Of a stretch of DNA of 64,000 nucleotides, positions 49,819 through 58,951 are shown in pieces. Source of the DNA: Halomonas sp. CUBES01. Lineage in GTDB: Bacteria > Pseudomonadota > Gammaproteobacteria > Pseudomonadales > Halomonadaceae. A model generated the notes under the pieces. It was not told the origin of the DNA, searched no databases, and saw nothing but the letters and a program-made list of their open reading frames with translations. Where the stretch lies: NCBI RefSeq assembly GCF_020991005.1, contig NZ_JAJLLW010000010.1, positions 53,414 to 117,413 on the forward strand, given 5' to 3'. The position numbers and the translations under genes are program-made. The first letter of the stretch is position 1. Each line of letters begins with the position of its first letter.

Positions 49819-52800
49819 CTATGCCTTGGCGCGACTGGCCTGAAGCGTGCGGGTCAGCAGCGCGCGCAGGGCTGCCGGTTTAACGGGCTTGAGCAGCAGT
49901 TGATACCCGGCGCGCTTGACCTCCTCGGCCACGGCTTCGGTGCGGTCAGCGGTAATCACGATGCCGGGGACGGCGCTGGTCAGCCGTTCGCTAAGGGCTT
50001 CCAGGGCCATCAGGCCGGTGACCTCGTTATCCAGGTGATAGTCGGCCAGGATGGCGTCCGGGTCGCCGTCCATGTTGCGCAGTATCGACTTGGCACCGCC
50101 GATACTGGTGGCGGTGAATACCTCGCACCCCCAGCCACTGAGCATGGCGGTCATGCCTTCGAGAATCAGCGTTTCGTTGTCGATACATACGATACGAGTG
50201 CCGGCCAGCTTGTTGCCGCTGCGCCGTGGCCCCTGTTCCGGATCCTCGGGGCGGGTGTCGCGCGCGGCCACGCAGGGCACGCTGACCGAGAACACGGTGC
50301 CGATGCCTTCCCAGGAGCGAACCTTGATCGGGTGGTCGAGTACGCGGCTCATCCGGTCGGCAATCGAGAGTCCGAGTCCCAGCCCTTTTTCACTTTCCTT
50401 GTGCCTTGATGCCTGATCGAGGCGGCGGAACTCCTGGAAAATCTCGCTGAGCTTGGAGTCCGGGATACCCGGGCCGCTGTCCCAGACCTCGATCACCAGT
50501 CGCTCGTCCTGGCGTCGGCAGCCCAGCAGTACCCGGCCTTCCTGGGTATAGCGAATGGCGTTGGAAAGGAAGTTCTGCACGATCCGGCGCAGCATTTGCG
50601 GATCCGAATCCACCCATTGCCGGGTGGGAACCACCACCAGATCCAGCCCGCGTTCATCGGCCATCACTTCGAACTCGGCACGCAGCGGCCGGAAGATATC
50701 GGACAGCGCAAAGTGACTGCGGCGTGGTGTCAGGGCGCCGGCGTCGAGCTTGGAAATATCCAGCAGCGTGCTGAGCAGCTCCTCTGCGGCCTGCAGCGAA
50801 TTGTCGATATGGCCAATGGTGCGCTGGGTATCCGGCACGCTGACGTTCTGCATCAGCGCCGAGGTGAACAGGCGGGCGGCATTCAGCGGCTGGAGCAGAT
50901 CGTGACTGGCCGCGGCCAGGAAGCGTGTCTTCGAGGCGTTGGCATCCTCGGCCAGCTGCTTCGCCTGGCGTAGCGCCTGCTCGGCTTCGGCACGTACGCG
51001 GTTTTCCTGACGTAGCGCCGCATTGGCCTCGGAAAGCGCCTGGGTACGTTCGCGGACACGCTCTTCCAGGGTTTCATTGGTTTCCTTGAGCGCGATCTCC
51101 GCCTGGCGGCGTTCGGTAATGTCCTGGTAAAGGGCGAAAAAGCCGAGAATCGACTGGCTGTCACCGAAGTGCGGGGTATAGGTCACCAGCATGTGGCGCA
51201 TGGCGCCGTTCAGCGGCATGGCCACTTCAAAGCTGACCCGTTCGCCGTTGAGCGTCAGCGCTACCCAGGGGGCTCGCTCCTGGGCCTGGCGCGCGGGCAG
51301 CACGTCTTCATAGCGCTTGCCGATCACCGCGTTACGGTCGATGCCGAACGCCTGCTCGTAGGCGCGGTTGGTAAACAGATAGCGACCCTCCTTGTCGAAG
51401 TAGGCGATCAGGGCGGGCACGTTATCGGTGTAGATACGGATATTGTTTTCGGAACGGATCAGCGCTTCTTCGATGCGCTTTTGCTGGGTAATGTCCTGAT
51501 AGGTGTAGACAAAGCCGCCGCCCGGCATCGGGTTGCCCTGCACCTCGAGCACGCTGCCGTCCTGGCGGTAGCGAACATAGCGGTGGGGCTGGCCGTCGCG
51601 GATGTTGTCGAGCAGCAGCTGGACGTGTTCCTCGGGGTCGCCGGGGCCGTACTCGCCGTTGTGGGCGTTGTAGCGGAAGATACGATCCATCGGCGCGCCG
51701 ACTCGGATGAGATGGTCAGGGAAGCGGAACAGCTCCAGGTAGCGTTGGTTCCAGACCACCAGGCGCAGGTTCTGGTCGACGACGCTGATGCCCTGGTTGA
51801 TGTTTTCGATGGTGGCCTGCAGCAGCGCGCGGTTGAATTCGAGCACCTGTGAGGCTTCGTCGACGATCGAGATAACGTCGGAAATCCCGATGCCGCGCCC
51901 CTGAAGGGCCGAATTGACCACGATGCGTGCCGAAGAGGCCCCCAGCACGGAGGCAAGAAAACGCTCGGTAAACTGAATCACATCGATGGAGGCGCGGGTG
52001 CCGTCATCCAGCGGTTTGCCCGAGCGTCGCGCATAGTCCTCAAAAGCGCGGTCAACCTGTTCGGCCCCCAAAAAGCGTTCGCACAGCACCTTCAGGTCGC
52101 CCACCGTGGTGGCGCCGGTCCACGGGCGGTTGATCGAGGTCTGGCGGGTTTCGACGCTATCCACGAACAGCGAGGCCTGAATGCGTTCGACCACGCGCTG
52201 AGAGGTCACCTGGGAGACGAAGATATAGCTGAACAGGTTGACGCCCAGGGAGAGCATCACGCCGTGGGTGAAGCTGTCGCCCAGGTTTAGGCCAAACAGC
52301 GCGGTGGGGGATAGCCAGGCAAGCCCCAGAGGCCCGCCTTCGAGCCACCCGGCAGGCAGCACGTCGGCGTTGATCATGGCAGGCATCAGCAAGCTGTAGG
52401 CCCAGATGGCAAAGCCTGCGTTCATGCCGACGATAACCCCCAGGCGGTTGCCACGTTTCCAGTACAGGCCGCCGATCAAGGCCGGGGCAAACTGCGCCGC
52501 CGCGGCAAACGACAGCATGCCGATCGAGGCCAGCGAGGTGAACTCGGCGATCATCTGGTAGAAGCCGTAGGCCATGGCCAGCACAGCCACGATGGTCAGC
52601 CGACGGGCGCGCAATACCAGCCGGCCGTAGTCACGCGCCTTGGTGTCGAACCAGCGCAGGCGGAACAGTGCGGGAATGACGATTTCGTTGGAAATCATGA
52701 TCGATACGGCGACCGCCGCCACGATCACCATGCCGGTGGCGGCGGAGAATCCGCCGATGAAGGTCAGCAGGGTCAGCCATTCGTGACCGGAGGCCATGGA

Positions 52801-53760
52801 CAGCGCCAGCACGTAGGTATCCGGCTCGACCGAGGTATCCGAAAACAGCATCAACCCGGCGGCGGCCAGCGGCACGACAAAAAACGCGATCACGATCAGG
52901 TAGAGCGGAAAAAGCCAGCGGGCTTTCGTCGCGTCGTCGTGGTGGGTGTTCTCGACCACCGCCACATGGAACTGGCGGGGCAGGCAGAGGATCGCCAGCA
53001 TGGCCAGCAGGGTCTGCGCCCAGAAACTCTGGCCGAAGTCCTGGTTGGCCAGTTGGCGCTGGAGCTCCAGGTGCGTTTCGGCGTAGCCCATCAGTTCGCC
53101 GAGGCCGTCGAACATCCCCCAGGTAACGAAGACGCCGAGCAGCACGAAGGCGAGCAGCTTGACCAGCGACTCGAAGGCAACGGCGTGGATCAGGCCTTCG
53201 TGGTGTTCGGTGGCATCGGTATGGCGCGTACCGAACAGGATGGCGAAGATGGCCATGACCACGGCGACATAGAATGCGGTATCACCAAACAGCGGCGCAT
53301 CGGTCATGTCGCCTTCCGCCGTCAGCACGCTGAATGACGTCGAAACGGCCTTCAGCTGCAGGGCGATATAGGGCAGGGTGCCCACCAGCGCGACCAGGCT
53401 GGCGAAGGCGGCAAGCGACTGGGTCTTGCCGTAGCGCGAGGCGATAAAGTCGGCGATGGACGTGACGTTCTGGTGTTTGGCCACGCGAATCATTTTCGCC
53501 AGTACCGGCCAGAACAGTAAAAAGGTTAGCACCGGCCCCACGAAAATACTGGCAAACGACCAGCCGGCCGTCGCCGCCTGGCCTACGGCGCCGTAAAACG
53601 TCCAGGACGTGCAGTAAATAGCCAGGGTGAGGCTGTAGATAAGCGGGCGACGACGGGTGGCGCCGACCGTCCGGGCACGGTGATCTCCGTACCAGGCGAT
53701 CGCGAATAGCACCGCGATATACAGAAGCGATACCGCGACTAATAGCCCGCCATGAAACAT
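49819..53760 (-). CDS. crbS: CrbS-like hybrid histidine kinase with sodium:solute symporter sensor domain
   Basis: Membrane sensor kinase of 1313 aa. Residues 1-520 form a PutP-type SSS transporter domain of about 13 helices (LAIYCTSWTFYGAVGQ). A linker leads to two PAS domains (about 640-760 and 770-895; NINQGISVVDQNLRLVVWNQ and NVPALIAYFDKEGRYL). A coiled coil, a HisKA domain with His953 (AASHDLLQPLNAARLF), an ATPase domain (WDSGPGIPDSKL, GLGLSIADRMS) and a C-terminal receiver with Asp1240 follow. This is the layout of CrbS/MxtR, which senses acetate-related status. It converges on crbR. Confidence 0.9.
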   Translation of the reverse strand: MFHGGLLVAVSLLYIAVLFAIAWYGDHRARTVGATRRRPLIYSLTLAIYCTSWTFYGAVGQAATAGWSFASIFVGPVLTFLLFWPVLAKMIRVAKHQNVTSIADFIASRYGKTQSLAAFASLVALVGTLPYIALQLKAVSTSFSVLTAEGDMTDAPLFGDTAFYVAVVMAIFAILFGTRHTDATEHHEGLIHAVAFESLVKLLAFVLLGVFVTWGMFDGLGELMGYAETHLELQRQLANQDFGQSFWAQTLLAMLAILCLPRQFHVAVVENTHHDDATKARWLFPLYLIVIAFFVVPLAAAGLMLFSDTSVEPDTYVLALSMASGHEWLTLLTFIGGFSAATGMVIVAAVAVSIMISNEIVIPALFRLRWFDTKARDYGRLVLRARRLTIVAVLAMAYGFYQMIAEFTSLASIGMLSFAAAAQFAPALIGGLYWKRGNRLGVIVGMNAGFAIWAYSLLMPAMINADVLPAGWLEGGPLGLAWLSPTALFGLNLGDSFTHGVMLSLGVNLFSYIFVSQVTSQRVVERIQASLFVDSVETRQTSINRPWTGATTVGDLKVLCERFLGAEQVDRAFEDYARRSGKPLDDGTRASIDVIQFTERFLASVLGASSARIVVNSALQGRGIGISDVISIVDEASQVLEFNRALLQATIENINQGISVVDQNLRLVVWNQRYLELFRFPDHLIRVGAPMDRIFRYNAHNGEYGPGDPEEHVQLLLDNIRDGQPHRYVRYRQDGSVLEVQGNPMPGGGFVYTYQDITQQKRIEEALIRSENNIRIYTDNVPALIAYFDKEGRYLFTNRAYEQAFGIDRNAVIGKRYEDVLPARQAQERAPWVALTLNGERVSFEVAMPLNGAMRHMLVTYTPHFGDSQSILGFFALYQDITERRQAEIALKETNETLEERVRERTQALSEANAALRQENRVRAEAEQALRQAKQLAEDANASKTRFLAAASHDLLQPLNAARLFTSALMQNVSVPDTQRTIGHIDNSLQAAEELLSTLLDISKLDAGALTPRRSHFALSDIFRPLRAEFEVMADERGLDLVVVPTRQWVDSDPQMLRRIVQNFLSNAIRYTQEGRVLLGCRRQDERLVIEVWDSGPGIPDSKLSEIFQEFRRLDQASRHKESEKGLGLGLSIADRMSRVLDHPIKVRSWEGIGTVFSVSVPCVAARDTRPEDPEQGPRRSGNKLAGTRIVCIDNETLILEGMTAMLSGWGCEVFTATSIGGAKSILRNMDGDPDAILADYHLDNEVTGLMALEALSERLTSAVPGIVITADRTEAVAEEVKRAGYQLLLKPVKPAALRALLTRTLQASRAKA

Positions 53761-53867
53761 AGCCTTCTCCCGCCTTATGCCTATCGATCAAGCCACTTTC
53801 AGGCCGCTCGTCCAGCGCACCATTCTAGGCGAAATGTGATTTGGCGTCAGGCGTGAAATGGATGCCG

Positions 53868-54383
53868 CTACGCGCCGTCGCAGACAGTGCTGAGCAGTGT
53901 CGAGGTGTCGCGCAGCGTGCGCATCCGGTCGATTTGCGGCTCGCGGGTATCCCGCTCGAGCGGCACCAGCTCACGGTTGTCGCAGTTGAGGAGATACGGC
54001 TGGTGAGTGACGACATCGGTGTAGTGGCGCTCGAACTGATAAAGGATGAACTGCGCCAGACGGTCGCCGTCGCTGGTACCCAGCTGTACGTTGTTGCGGT
54101 CGACCATGCTGAATTTGGTCGTCACCGGGAAGGCGTAGGTCCAGGGGCGCCATACCTGCTCGCTTGTGTCGCTGGAGATCACTTCAGCGGTCTCGGGAAG
54201 CTGCGCCTGCTTATGGTCAAACCAGGAGTACTCCATGTGGATCTGGTAGCTGATCATCCCTAACCCTCCGCATAAGGGAACGATCCACTTGGGGAGTCGC
54301 TTGCCGCTCAGCGTGCGCAGCAGCAAGCCGATCCCTGCCGCCGCCAGGCCTGCAAACACTGCGGCAATCAAATGCCAAATCAT
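53868..54383 (-). CDS. membrane-anchored protein of unknown function in the acetate locus
   Basis: This 171-aa protein begins with two hydrophobic segments (IWHLIAAVFAGLAAAGIGLLL and IVPLCGGLGMISYQIH). A mainly polar domain follows (YSWFDHKQAQLPETAEVISSDTSEQVWRPWTYAFPVTTKF), then a C-terminus with two Cys. AAGGA lies six bases before the ATG at 54383. An intrinsic terminator for the symporter genes ends only three bases before that ribosome binding site, so expression needs read-through or a hidden promoter. I do not recognise the family. Confidence 0.72.
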   Translation of the reverse strand: MIWHLIAAVFAGLAAAGIGLLLRTLSGKRLPKWIVPLCGGLGMISYQIHMEYSWFDHKQAQLPETAEVISSDTSEQVWRPWTYAFPVTTKFSMVDRNNVQLGTSDGDRLAQFILYQFERHYTDVVTHQPYLLNCDNRELVPLERDTREPQIDRMRTLRDTSTLLSTVCDGA

Positions 54384-54396
54384 AATACGTCCTTCT

Positions 54397-54433
54397 AAAA
54401 AGCCATCGGGCCTCCCTGAGGAAGCCCGATGGC
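54397..54433 (-). terminator. intrinsic terminator after the symporter gene
   Basis: Read on the minus strand, GCCATCGGGC (54433-54424) pairs with GCCCGATGGC (54411-54402), followed by TTTTT (54401-54397). It lies 57 bp after the symporter stop and directly in front of the next gene's ribosome binding site. Confidence 0.88.
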
Positions 54434-54489
54434 GGGTCGGTTCCAAAGCCTGCGACACTTGGGTCAGCAGGTTAGGGAAAGATTATGAC

Positions 54490-56286
54490 TTAGTGGTCGA
54501 CGGCAACGCCAGCGCCTTTCGGATAGCGAACGCTTTCGACCAGATCCTGGATCTCCTGCGGCGGTGCCTTGGTCACGCTGCAAACACTGAAGGCCACGGC
54601 GAAGTTGATCATCGCACCCACGGCGCCGAAGGACAGCGGAGAAATGCCGAACAGCCAGTTGTCAGGCGTGTTGGCCAGCATGTTGGTGCCGGGGATAAAG
54701 AGCCAGCCCAAGTAGGTGAAGATATACAGCAGGGTACAGCCCAGACCCGCGAGCATGCCGGCCACTGCGCCTGAATTGTTCATCTTCTTGGAGAAGATGC
54801 CCATCATCAGCGCCGGGAACAGCGAGGCACCCGCGATACCGAAGGCCAAAGCCACTGTTTGCGCGGCAAACCCGGGTGGGTTAAGGCCTAGGTAGGTGGC
54901 GACCAGGATGGCACCCGCCATGGAAATACGTGCGGCCAGCATTTCACCTTTTTCGGTGATTTTGGGATTGATCATGGTCTTGATCAAATCGTGACTGATG
55001 GCCGACGAGATCGCGAGCAGTAGGCCGGCTGCCGTGGATAGCGCCGCGGCGATACCGCCTGCTGCAATCAAGCCGATGACCCAGGCCGGCAGGTTGGCAA
55101 TTTCGGGGTTGGCGAGTACGAGAATGTCGTTATTGACGGTCAGCTCGCTACCTTCCCAGCCACGCGACTCAGCAATTTCGGCATATTCTTCATTGCTATC
55201 GTTGTAGACCTGGATGCGACCATCATTGTTCTTGTCATCAAAGTTGATAAGGCCGGTTTCTTCCCAGGTGCGGATCCAGCCGGGGCGATCTTCGTAGATA
55301 AGTGCCTGTTCCGCAGCGGCGTCATAGTCTTCCACTTGTCCCGCCATTTCCGGATAGACCGTCGTGGCGAGGTTCAAGCGCGCCATGGAGCCAACTGCCG
55401 GTGCAGTGAGGTAAAGTAGCGCGATGAACACCAGTGCCCAGCCTGCCGACCAGCGTGCATCCGCGACCTTCGGAACGGTGAAGAAGCGAATGATGACGTG
55501 GGGAAGACCCGCGGTACCGACCATCAGCGACAGGGTAAACAGCACCATGTTGAGCTTGTTGTCGACATCGGCGGTGTAGTCCCGGAAGCCTAGTGCGTTC
55601 ACTACATCATCGAGCTTCTGCAGCAGCGGCAGACCCGATTCGGTATGCGTGCTGAACATGCCGAACATCGGGATGGGGTTGCCGGTGAGCTGCATGGCGA
55701 TGAAGACCGCCGGAATGGTATAGGCAATGATCAGGACGACGTACTGAGCCACCTGGGTATAGGTGATGCCCTTCATGCCGCCGAAAACCGCGTACAGGAA
55801 GACGATCGCCGCCGCAATCCAGATACCCGCGGTGTTGGGCACTTCCAGGAAGCGCGAGAACGCCACGCCCGCACCGGTCATCTGGCCAATAACGTAAGTC
55901 ACCGAGGCCACAATCAAGCAGATGACCGCCACCAGGCGAGCCGTGTTGCTGTAGAAACGGTCGCCGATGAAGTCGGGCACGGTAAACTTGCCGAACTTGC
56001 GCAGGTAAGGCGCGAGCAGCATGGCGAGAATCACGTAGCCGCCGGTCCAGCCCATCAGGAAGGTGGAGTTGGCGTAACCGCCCGATGCCAGCAGGCCGGC
56101 CATCGAGATGAACGAGGCCGCCGACATCCAGTCGGCCGCGGTGGCCATGCCGTTGGTGATCGGGTGAACGCCGCCGCCGGCGACATAGAAGTCTTTTGTC
56201 GACCCCGCGCGCGCCCAGATCGCAATGCCTATGTACAAGGCAAAGGAGGCGCCCACGAAGAGCAGGTTGATTGCAAATTGGCTCAT
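54490..56286 (-). CDS. VC_2705-type sodium:solute symporter (probable acetate/organic-acid uptake)
   Basis: SSS-family transporter of 598 aa with about 13 membrane helices. It starts FAINLLFVGASFALYIGIA and carries the sodium-symporter stretch AADWMSAASFISMAGLLASGGY. A long hydrophilic loop (about 320-400) contains DKNNDGRI (351-358), matching the calcium-loop pattern DxNxDGxI. Its small partner (DUF4212) ends 6 bp upstream. Family members of this two-part type sit with acs and CrbS/R; acetate as substrate is inferred from context. ActP-type symporters are a related but separate group. Confidence 0.88.
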   Translation of the reverse strand: MSQFAINLLFVGASFALYIGIAIWARAGSTKDFYVAGGGVHPITNGMATAADWMSAASFISMAGLLASGGYANSTFLMGWTGGYVILAMLLAPYLRKFGKFTVPDFIGDRFYSNTARLVAVICLIVASVTYVIGQMTGAGVAFSRFLEVPNTAGIWIAAAIVFLYAVFGGMKGITYTQVAQYVVLIIAYTIPAVFIAMQLTGNPIPMFGMFSTHTESGLPLLQKLDDVVNALGFRDYTADVDNKLNMVLFTLSLMVGTAGLPHVIIRFFTVPKVADARWSAGWALVFIALLYLTAPAVGSMARLNLATTVYPEMAGQVEDYDAAAEQALIYEDRPGWIRTWEETGLINFDDKNNDGRIQVYNDSNEEYAEIAESRGWEGSELTVNNDILVLANPEIANLPAWVIGLIAAGGIAAALSTAAGLLLAISSAISHDLIKTMINPKITEKGEMLAARISMAGAILVATYLGLNPPGFAAQTVALAFGIAGASLFPALMMGIFSKKMNNSGAVAGMLAGLGCTLLYIFTYLGWLFIPGTNMLANTPDNWLFGISPLSFGAVGAMINFAVAFSVCSVTKAPPQEIQDLVESVRYPKGAGVAVDH

Positions 56287-56292
56287 ACCGGT

Positions 56293-56553
56293 TTACTCCC
56301 CAAGGCCAAATTTTTCGTCGAGCTTGTTCATTTTCCAGGCATAGAAAAAGATCAAGACGATGAAGGTGAGAATGGAGCCTTGCTGAGCAAACCAGAAGCC
56401 AAGGTCGGTACCACCGACCGGGATAGAGGCCAGCAGCGGGCGGAATAGAATAGCGCAGCCGTAAGACACGAATGCCCAGACCGCCAAGCATCCGATAATG
56501 GTACGGACGTTGGCTTTCCAGTATTCAGCAGCATTGGATTTGTCGTCTGCCAT
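56293..56553 (-). CDS. DUF4212 small subunit of the sodium:solute symporter
   Basis: This 86-aa protein has two membrane helices (IIGCLAVWAFVSYGCAILF and GSILTFIVLIFFYAWKM) joined by a short loop (GGTDLGFWFAQQ), the typical DUF4212 pattern. The ATG at 56553 (MADDKSNAAEYWK) has a GGAG about nine bases before it. It is always found with the VC_2705-type transporter and is thought to be part of it. Confidence 0.92.
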   Translation of the reverse strand: MADDKSNAAEYWKANVRTIIGCLAVWAFVSYGCAILFRPLLASIPVGGTDLGFWFAQQGSILTFIVLIFFYAWKMNKLDEKFGLGE

Positions 56554-57121
56554 TGTGTTGCTCTCCACTTGTGTTTTTAGGTTGGAAAGTTCACTCGGAA
56601 TAGCGGTTGACCCATCAGACCAATCGCACGTTTTTAGAACCACTCGCTTACGTTTGTCATGAATCAGCTGTCAGTTAACACGTCACCCGGCAAAAGGTGG
56701 AAGAGAGTGGCGCAATGACGTGCGATTACCCTGCATGACTCAATGACAATACTGGGCAATAAATGGCAAAAATAAATCCCAGACTTTGGTATCAGTAAAC
56801 TTTGGTGGTGAGCAAAAAGTAGCCAATCGGTTGAAAAAGGGTATTTTTATCGGCTTTTACCGCCTTCGGGTAAGGTTTGCTTAGCGTCATGGGACGATGG
56901 TCTAGGTGGGGGAGATGCCGCGTTGTTTGCTATGTTCGGATACTGGCTTGCAGTTATTTTTTATCAGCCCAAGAGTGAGTATTCAATCTACTTATTTAAG
57001 TTCGCTAAAGTTGATAAAGAGAGTTAGACATTAGCGCAATAAACCAAAGTGGTAGTCGAGTCGTGGGAGTTGGTAATGAGGCTCGCTTACGCCGCTCATT
57101 CATAATGTCGAGGTCGTGCCC
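56554..57121. promoter_or_regulatory. shared control region of the symporter and DUF294 genes
   Basis: No gene is visible in these 568 bp, which are AT-richer than the flanks. ACCAAAGT occurs on the minus strand at 56784-56791 and 56800-56807 (direct repeats with a 16-bp period) and on the plus strand at 57043-57050, 72 bp before the DUF294 start. I could not place a promoter with good spacing on either strand. Confidence 0.5.
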
Positions 57122-58951
57122 ATGGTAGATGTAGACCTTTCCCAGCCCCCGTTTTCGTTGCTGGATGCCGAGGGGAAGGAACATGTGCGTCGCGGCATGG
57201 ACCTTGCCTACTTTGATCGTCATGCGATTATCGTTGAAACCGGCCAGGCCGGCGAATACGTTTACCTTATTCACAAGGGAGAGGTCGCCGAGCTGGATCC
57301 CACCTTGCCGTCGTCGGTTGCGCGCATCGGCCATTACACCGCGGGCGACCTGTTTGGCGCCATCAGTATTCTCAACGGCAAGAGCCGCTACCGCTTTCAG
57401 GCGGAGCAGGAATGCCTGTGCTATCTGATGCCCAAGGCGCTGTTCAAGACGCTGTGCAACGAGTATCCCGAGTTCAATCAGTTCTTCCGCCAGTCGCTCG
57501 CCCACAAGGCGCGCCTGCTGACCGAAAAGCGTGCCGAGGGTGGTGTCACCATGGCGGGCTTCATGCTGGCCCGCGTCAGCGAGTGCATGCGCCCACCGCT
57601 GTTGCTGCCCGCCGATGCCGATATTGCCACCGCCGTGCGCACGCTGAATGACAGCCATGCCGACAGTCTGCTGGTGGAGGCTCAAGACCAGCCGGGGATG
57701 GTGACAAAGACCGATCTGCTCAACGCTATCGTGCTGACGGAACACCCGGTCACCACGCCGCTTGCCGATATTGCCCAATATACCCTGGTCACCGTCAGCT
57801 CAAGCCACTACCTGTTCGAGGCGCTGGTCAGCATGACCCGCCACAAGGTGACGCGGGTCGTGGTGATGGATGAGGGCAAGGTCGTCGGCGTGGTCGAGCT
57901 GACCGACGTGCTGAGCTATTTCTCGAGCCGCAGTTATGTAGTCAGCCTTCAGGTGGAACAGGCCGGTGATTTGCCGGCGCTGGCGGCCGCCAGCCACCGC
58001 ACGCCGGAGCTGGTCAATGCCCTGATGGCCCAGGGCGTCAAGCTGCGTTTTGCCATGGATCTGTTGGCGGCTCTCAATGGGCGCATCATGAGCAAGGCCT
58101 GGGAGTTCACCATCGACCCGGCGCACCACCCGCACAGCTGCATGATGGTCATGGGTAGCGAGGGTCGCGGCGAGCAGATCCTCAAGACCGATCAGGATAA
58201 CGGGCTGATTCTCGCCGACGATGCCGAATGGCCCGACGTGGGCGAGGACATGCAGCGTCTGACGGCGACCCTGATCGAGCTTGGGTATCCGCCCTGTCCG
58301 GGTAACATCATGGTCTCGAATCCGGAGTGGGTCGCCACGGTAAGTGAATGGAAAGGGCGCATTGCGCGCTGGGCTAGCGCGCGTGACGGCGACAGTCTGA
58401 TGAAGCTGGCCATCATGCTCGACGCCCACGGCGTGGCGGGCAACCCGAGCCTGTTGGCAAGTGTCCGCGAGGAGCTTTTCGAGCGCTGCTCCCGGGACGA
58501 GTTGCTGCTGTCGTATTTCGCCCGCACCGTACTGCGGTTTTCCACGCCGCTGACGCTGTTTGGCTCGCTTAAGAAGCCCCAGCACGGTATCGATATCAAG
58601 AAAGGCGGTATCTTTCCCATCGTGCACGGCGTCCGCACCATGGCCCTCGAGCGGCGTATCCATGCCACCTCAACGCTTGATCGGCTGGATGCCCTCGCCG
58701 AGGACGGCCGGCTCAATCGGCGCTTTGCCGACGACCTCGGCGAAGCCCTGGCGCTGTTTACCGAGTTGCGCCTCAAACAGCAGCTGCAGACATTATCCGA
58801 GGATGCGTCCGCCGAGCAGCAAGAGCGTTCCAACCGAGTGGTCGTGCAGGATTTGTCATCGCTCGAGCGCGATCTACTGCGCGAAGCGCTGCATATCGTC
58901 AAGGATTTCAAGCAGCGCCTCTCGCACCGCTACCACCTGGAGTATTCGTGA
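57122..58951 (+). CDS. cNMP-binding/CBS/DUF294 nucleotidyltransferase-like protein
   Basis: Cytoplasmic multidomain protein of 609 aa. A cyclic-nucleotide-binding-like domain (about 8-130, GEYVYLIHKGEV...YTAGDLFGAISIL) is followed by paired CBS domains (about 150-275) and a DUF294 nucleotidyltransferase-like domain with GSEGRGEQ at 345 and KTDQDNGLILADD. A helical DUF294 C-terminal domain ends near 605. The ATG at 57122 has GAGG eight bases before it. Relatives flank VC_2705-type symporters; a regulatory role is assumed but the reaction is unknown. Confidence 0.85.
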   Translation: MVDVDLSQPPFSLLDAEGKEHVRRGMDLAYFDRHAIIVETGQAGEYVYLIHKGEVAELDPTLPSSVARIGHYTAGDLFGAISILNGKSRYRFQAEQECLCYLMPKALFKTLCNEYPEFNQFFRQSLAHKARLLTEKRAEGGVTMAGFMLARVSECMRPPLLLPADADIATAVRTLNDSHADSLLVEAQDQPGMVTKTDLLNAIVLTEHPVTTPLADIAQYTLVTVSSSHYLFEALVSMTRHKVTRVVVMDEGKVVGVVELTDVLSYFSSRSYVVSLQVEQAGDLPALAAASHRTPELVNALMAQGVKLRFAMDLLAALNGRIMSKAWEFTIDPAHHPHSCMMVMGSEGRGEQILKTDQDNGLILADDAEWPDVGEDMQRLTATLIELGYPPCPGNIMVSNPEWVATVSEWKGRIARWASARDGDSLMKLAIMLDAHGVAGNPSLLASVREELFERCSRDELLLSYFARTVLRFSTPLTLFGSLKKPQHGIDIKKGGIFPIVHGVRTMALERRIHATSTLDRLDALAEDGRLNRRFADDLGEALALFTELRLKQQLQTLSEDASAEQQERSNRVVVQDLSSLERDLLREALHIVKDFKQRLSHRYHLEYS

